DNA of 64,000 bases, from positions 124,001 to 188,000 of the forward strand of contig CP064915.1 in assembly GCA_027557655.1 (NCBI GenBank). Direction: 5' to 3'. This DNA comes from Candidatus Kinetoplastibacterium crithidii (lineage in GTDB: Bacteria > Pseudomonadota > Gammaproteobacteria > Burkholderiales > Burkholderiaceae_B). Positions 62,582-64,000 of this stretch are shown in pieces (position 1 is the first letter of the stretch; each line of letters opens with the position of its first letter). The notes beneath the pieces were generated by a model, which had not been told where the DNA came from, made no database searches, and saw only the letters and a program-made list of their open reading frames with translations. The position numbers were made by a program, and so were the translations under genes.

Positions 62582-63139
62582 TTAATTTACTATTTTTCTA
62601 TATTCATCTGTTCTAGTGTCAATTTCTATTTTATCACCTATTTTACAGAATAAAGGAACGCTTATTTCAAATCCGGTATTAAGTTTTGCTGGTTTCATAA
62701 CTTTTCCAGAAGTATCTCCTCTAACTGCAGGTTCTGTATAGACTATTTCTCTTACTACTATTGTAGGTAAATCGACTGATATTGCTTTATTATTGTAAAA
62801 AACTACCTCTACCTGCAAATCATCTTGAATGTATTTAAGTACATTTTCCATACACTCTTTTTCTATTTCATATTGGTTAAATTCATTATCCATAAATACA
62901 TACATAGGGTCACTATAGTACGAATATACACATTCTTTTTTTTCAAGTTGTACTATTTCGAATTTTTCATCGGCTTTATATACTGATTCACTAATGGATC
63001 CAACAAGTAAATTTTTGAATTTCATTTTAACAACAGCAGAATTTCTGCCTGATTTGTTATATTCAGTACGTTGTACTACAAGAGGCTCTCCTCCGATCAT
63101 TACAACATTTCCAGTTCTTAGTTCCTGGGCAGTCTTCAT
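62582..63139 (-). CDS. efp: Translation elongation factor P
   Basis: Relieves ribosome stalling at polyproline. The 185 residues have [16 protein letters not shown], the modification loop YNKSGRNSA with Arg32 at its tip, [15 protein letters not shown] and the C-terminal [17 protein letters not shown]. Arg32 instead of Lys34-type chemistry marks the EarP-dependent, rhamnosylated class. The partner earP lies upstream on the same strand. A CGGAG ribosome site precedes the ATG. Confidence 0.97.
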   Translation of the reverse strand: MKTAQELRTGNVVMIGGEPLVVQRTEYNKSGRNSAVVKMKFKNLLVGSISESVYKADEKFEIVQLEKKECVYSYYSDPMYVFMDNEFNQYEIEKECMENVLKYIQDDLQVEVVFYNNKAISVDLPTIVVREIVYTEPAVRGDTSGKVMKPAKLNTGFEISVPLFCKIGDKIEIDTRTDEYRKIVN

Positions 63140-63252
63140 TAAAAAACTCCGATATTATAAATTTATTAATTAAATATTTTCCTTGTTTGAAAAATATAAC
63201 ATTCTATATTTTGTTTGACTAATCTTGAAAAGATTAAATCTTCTTAAAAAGG

Positions 63253-64000
63253 TTATAAGATTTTAACTTTTTTAAAATGTTTTGTGCAGAATTTTAATAG
63301 TCTATAGGATAATGAGCTTTGTTGACTTTGATTATCTGACCAATTTTTAGCATGTTCTTGCCATTTTATCCAGTTTTGGTCTGAAAACGATTCTTGGACG
63401 CTTTTAATTAGAGGATTTGAATTATTTTGATTCCAAGAGTATATTAATTGTTTAACAGAAGATGGTGGATTATAAATATCTATCCAGCAATCTAATTTGT
63501 TAATATGAATATTATCTTTTTGTTTATATATATTCCAAACCAAAGGGCGACCAGACCATATAGCTCTTATGAAAGAATCTTCTCCTCTAACAAAATTTAT
63601 ATCCATACTCCAAAGTAGTTTATCAAAATCATTTTGGTTAACAAAAGGTATTTTAATAATCTTTATCATTTCATTATTATAGTATTTTGCAAATTCAAGT
63701 ATAGGATTTCCTAGATTTGCAAGAATAACTATTTCTTTATATAGTTTTTTGAATCCTTTTATTATATCTGTAATTGGTGTTGTATTATAGCAGAATAGAT
63801 AGCAAAAAATTTTGTTAGATCTTTCTTCTAATAAGCTATTATCTAGCCCCAATGTTTTTAAAAAAGATATTTGAGATGATAAAGATTGTTGAAAAACGTT
63901 TCTTGTTTTTATTAGATTAGGTTCTAAAATTAGTCCTCCAGTTTTATTATTAAAGCCAGGGAAGAAGAAAAATTTATCACTGTTGTTTGATGTTTTAGAG
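63253..64000 (-). CDS. earP: EF-P arginine rhamnosyltransferase EarP (partial, N-terminus off the right edge)
   Basis: Transfers rhamnose from dTDP-L-rhamnose to Arg32 of EF-P. The frame is open from 63253 to the right edge, giving at least 248 residues; an internal TTG at about 63852 is not the real start. Visible are FFFFPGFNNKTGGLILEPN upstream and the diagnostic NFVRGEDSFIRAIWSGRPLVW donor-site stretch, whose Asp/Glu and Arg are conserved in the family. The family is about 370-390 residues, so the N-terminal third is missing. It lies 113 bases before efp. Confidence 0.93.
   Translation of the reverse strand, partial: SKTSNNSDKFFFFPGFNNKTGGLILEPNLIKTRNVFQQSLSSQISFLKTLGLDNSLLEERSNKIFCYLFCYNTTPITDIIKGFKKLYKEIVILANLGNPILEFAKYYNNEMIKIIKIPFVNQNDFDKLLWSMDINFVRGEDSFIRAIWSGRPLVWNIYKQKDNIHINKLDCWIDIYNPPSSVKQLIYSWNQNNSNPLIKSVQESFSDQNWIKWQEHAKNWSDNQSQQSSLSYRLLKFCTKHFKKVKIL

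Overview
The window is a compact, strongly AT-rich (about 30% G+C by eye) bacterial chromosome segment of almost wall-to-wall housekeeping genes. No insertion sequence, prophage, integron or CRISPR array was seen. Protein sequences and gene order read as betaproteobacterial, close to Alcaligenaceae/Bordetella (for example tkt-gap-pgk-...-fba-purC-purE-purK-Sua5 family-xerD, ftsH-folP-glmM-ppk, ppiB-lpxH next to cysS, earP-efp). AT bias, gene loss and a decayed lpxH point to a reduced obligate endosymbiont. The trypanosomatid symbionts 'Candidatus Kinetoplastibacterium' are the best guess; this is inference, not a database match.

Layout. 1-7381 (minus): miaB (cut by the left edge), secF, secD, yajC, tgt, queA, rsmE. 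7558-11948 (plus): transketolase, GAPDH, PGK. An inverted phosphate-transporter gene (pit) follows where relatives usually carry pyruvate kinase. 13717-25547 (plus): fba, purC-purE-purK, a Sua5/YrdC protein, xerD, tRNA-Arg(CCT) on the minus strand, and an AddB-like/AddA-like nuclease-helicase pair. 25620-28452: 4.5S RNA, dnaX, ybaB/ebfC, recR. 28461-35634: tal (minus), carA-carB, greA, yhbY (minus), rlmE. 35831-42092: ftsH-folP-glmM-ppk. 42161-45108: tRNA-Pro, a dTDP-rhamnose block rfbB-rfbD-rfbC (minus), tRNA-Arg(TCT), tRNA-His. 45138-55684: dapA, mutS, a flavin reductase, an MscS-type channel, trmJ, suhB, a TerC-CBS-CorC protein, uppP, an lpxH pseudogene, ppiB. 56107-61919: cysS, an AlkA-like glycosylase, accA, tilS, lysC, tRNA-Ser, tRNA-Arg(ACG). 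62081-64000 (minus): a DUF1178 protein, efp, and earP (cut by the right edge).

How it fits together. The metabolic genes cover the triose part of glycolysis, the non-oxidative pentose phosphate route, and committed steps of purine, pyrimidine/arginine, lysine and folate synthesis, as expected for a nutrient-provisioning symbiont. Translation maintenance (six tRNAs, tRNA modification, rRNA methylation, EF-P) and DNA repair (mutS, recR, AddAB-like pair, xerD, a glycosylase) are unusually well kept for a reduced genome.

Most notable observations: (1) a SuhB protein that has lost most inositol-phosphatase active-site residues but keeps an intact full-length frame; (2) a clear lpxH pseudogene, with a perfect 18-bp palindrome at one of its frameshifts; (3) a complete EF-P rhamnosylation set (EF-P with Arg32, EarP, and RmlB/C/D but no local RmlA); (4) pit in the usual place of pyk; (5) many long perfect inverted repeats in the short intergenic gaps; (6) two tRNAs with A.C stem mismatches.
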